A stretch of DNA of 37,959 nucleotides, from IMG/VR virus record IMGVR_UViG_3300013014_000002, positions 1-37,959 of that record. One strand, given 5' to 3'. Numbering within the stretch: the stretch's first letter is position 1; every line of letters starts with the position of its first letter. The notes beneath the pieces were generated by a model that saw nothing but the letters and a program-made list of their open reading frames with translations, was not told the origin of the DNA and made no database searches. The translations under genes were made by a program, and so were the position numbers. The stretch comes from a virus. Below are positions 37,920 to 37,959 of the stretch, one piece after another.

Positions 37920-37959
37920 AATGACTCCTTTAGGCCGAGAACATTTCTTCGATGGTTAG
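37837..37959. repeat. Right copy of 123-bp terminal direct repeat
   Basis: Identical to 1-123 and ends within the end of the adaptor gene, whose stop codon is at 37930-37932. With the left copy it shows that the sequence closes into a circle of about 37,836 bp. Confidence 0.97.

Noticed and set aside
1-37959. CRISPR array, insertion sequence, integrase or attachment site
   Set aside because: No regularly spaced repeats, transposase, recombinase or att-like core was seen; the only long repeat is the 123-bp end repeat, and short repeats lie in fibre and FVPD coding regions.

Overview
This window looks like one complete genome of a tailed phage with a podovirus-like (short-tailed) virion. The first 123 bases recur exactly as the last 123 bases, so the unique sequence is about 37,836 bp and the ends join into a circle, or into a terminally redundant linear molecule. 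The join lies inside the late operon, between the head-tail adaptor gene (ends at 94) and the long tail/stopper gene (starts at 83, complete copy 35991-37919). I see no integrase, repressor, tRNA array, rRNA, CRISPR array, IS element, RNA polymerase or DNA polymerase, so this is probably a lytic phage that borrows the host replisome. Two short lipoproteins with lipoboxes, one nested in another reading frame as in Rz/Rz1 spanins, suggest a Gram-negative host. Many genes have good Shine-Dalgarno sequences. The host taxon cannot be read from the sequence.

Layout. (1) The late block is on the minus strand, from 13006 leftwards through base 1 and on from 37919 down to 27934 (about 22.9 kb). Its order is small terminase, large terminase, holin-like protein, nested i-spanin/o-spanin candidates, portal, a SAM methyltransferase, two small proteins, scaffold, major capsid protein (N4-gp56-like), a series of small capsid/decoration candidates, a LamG-domain protein, a second lipoprotein and a coiled-coil/TM pair, two repeat-rich fibre-like proteins and the head-tail adaptor. 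Across the join come the beta-rich tail/stopper protein, two small proteins, three or four internal-virion (ejection) proteins ending in a 1193-residue giant, and a GH108-like muramidase. The second half follows the T7 order gp11-gp12-gp13-gp14-gp15-gp16. (2) A plus-strand block of small unknown genes (13082-15023) diverges from the terminase genes. Its genes are separated by hairpins and share a purine-rich ribosome-binding leader. (3) The middle block, minus strand 27556 to 15025, carries replication, recombination and modification genes: PDDEXK endonuclease, Hjc-like resolvase, SSB-like protein, RecB/Cas4-like nuclease, two glycosyltransferases, a 2OG-Fe(II) oxygenase, a C5-cytosine methyltransferase, a YgiT-type zinc-ribbon protein, a Dam-type N6-adenine methyltransferase, a Mom-like GNAT protein and a primase-helicase. 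(4) One secreted-protein gene (27595-27933, plus strand) sits alone between the middle and late blocks.

The most interesting region is 17620-24369. An adenine methyltransferase is next to a Mom-like adenine-modification candidate. Close by are a cytosine methyltransferase with a run of nine G in its reading frame, an orphan MqsA/YgiT-like zinc ribbon, a dioxygenase and two glycosyltransferases. Together they look like a dedicated DNA- or virion-modification island. Other structures of note are a large stem-loop with AT palindrome at 15531-15664, a 76-nt tRNA-like fold over the start of the Mom-like gene, and a short FVPD motif shared by the giant ejection protein and the muramidase. All family assignments come from reading the sequence and recalled family features; no search was run.
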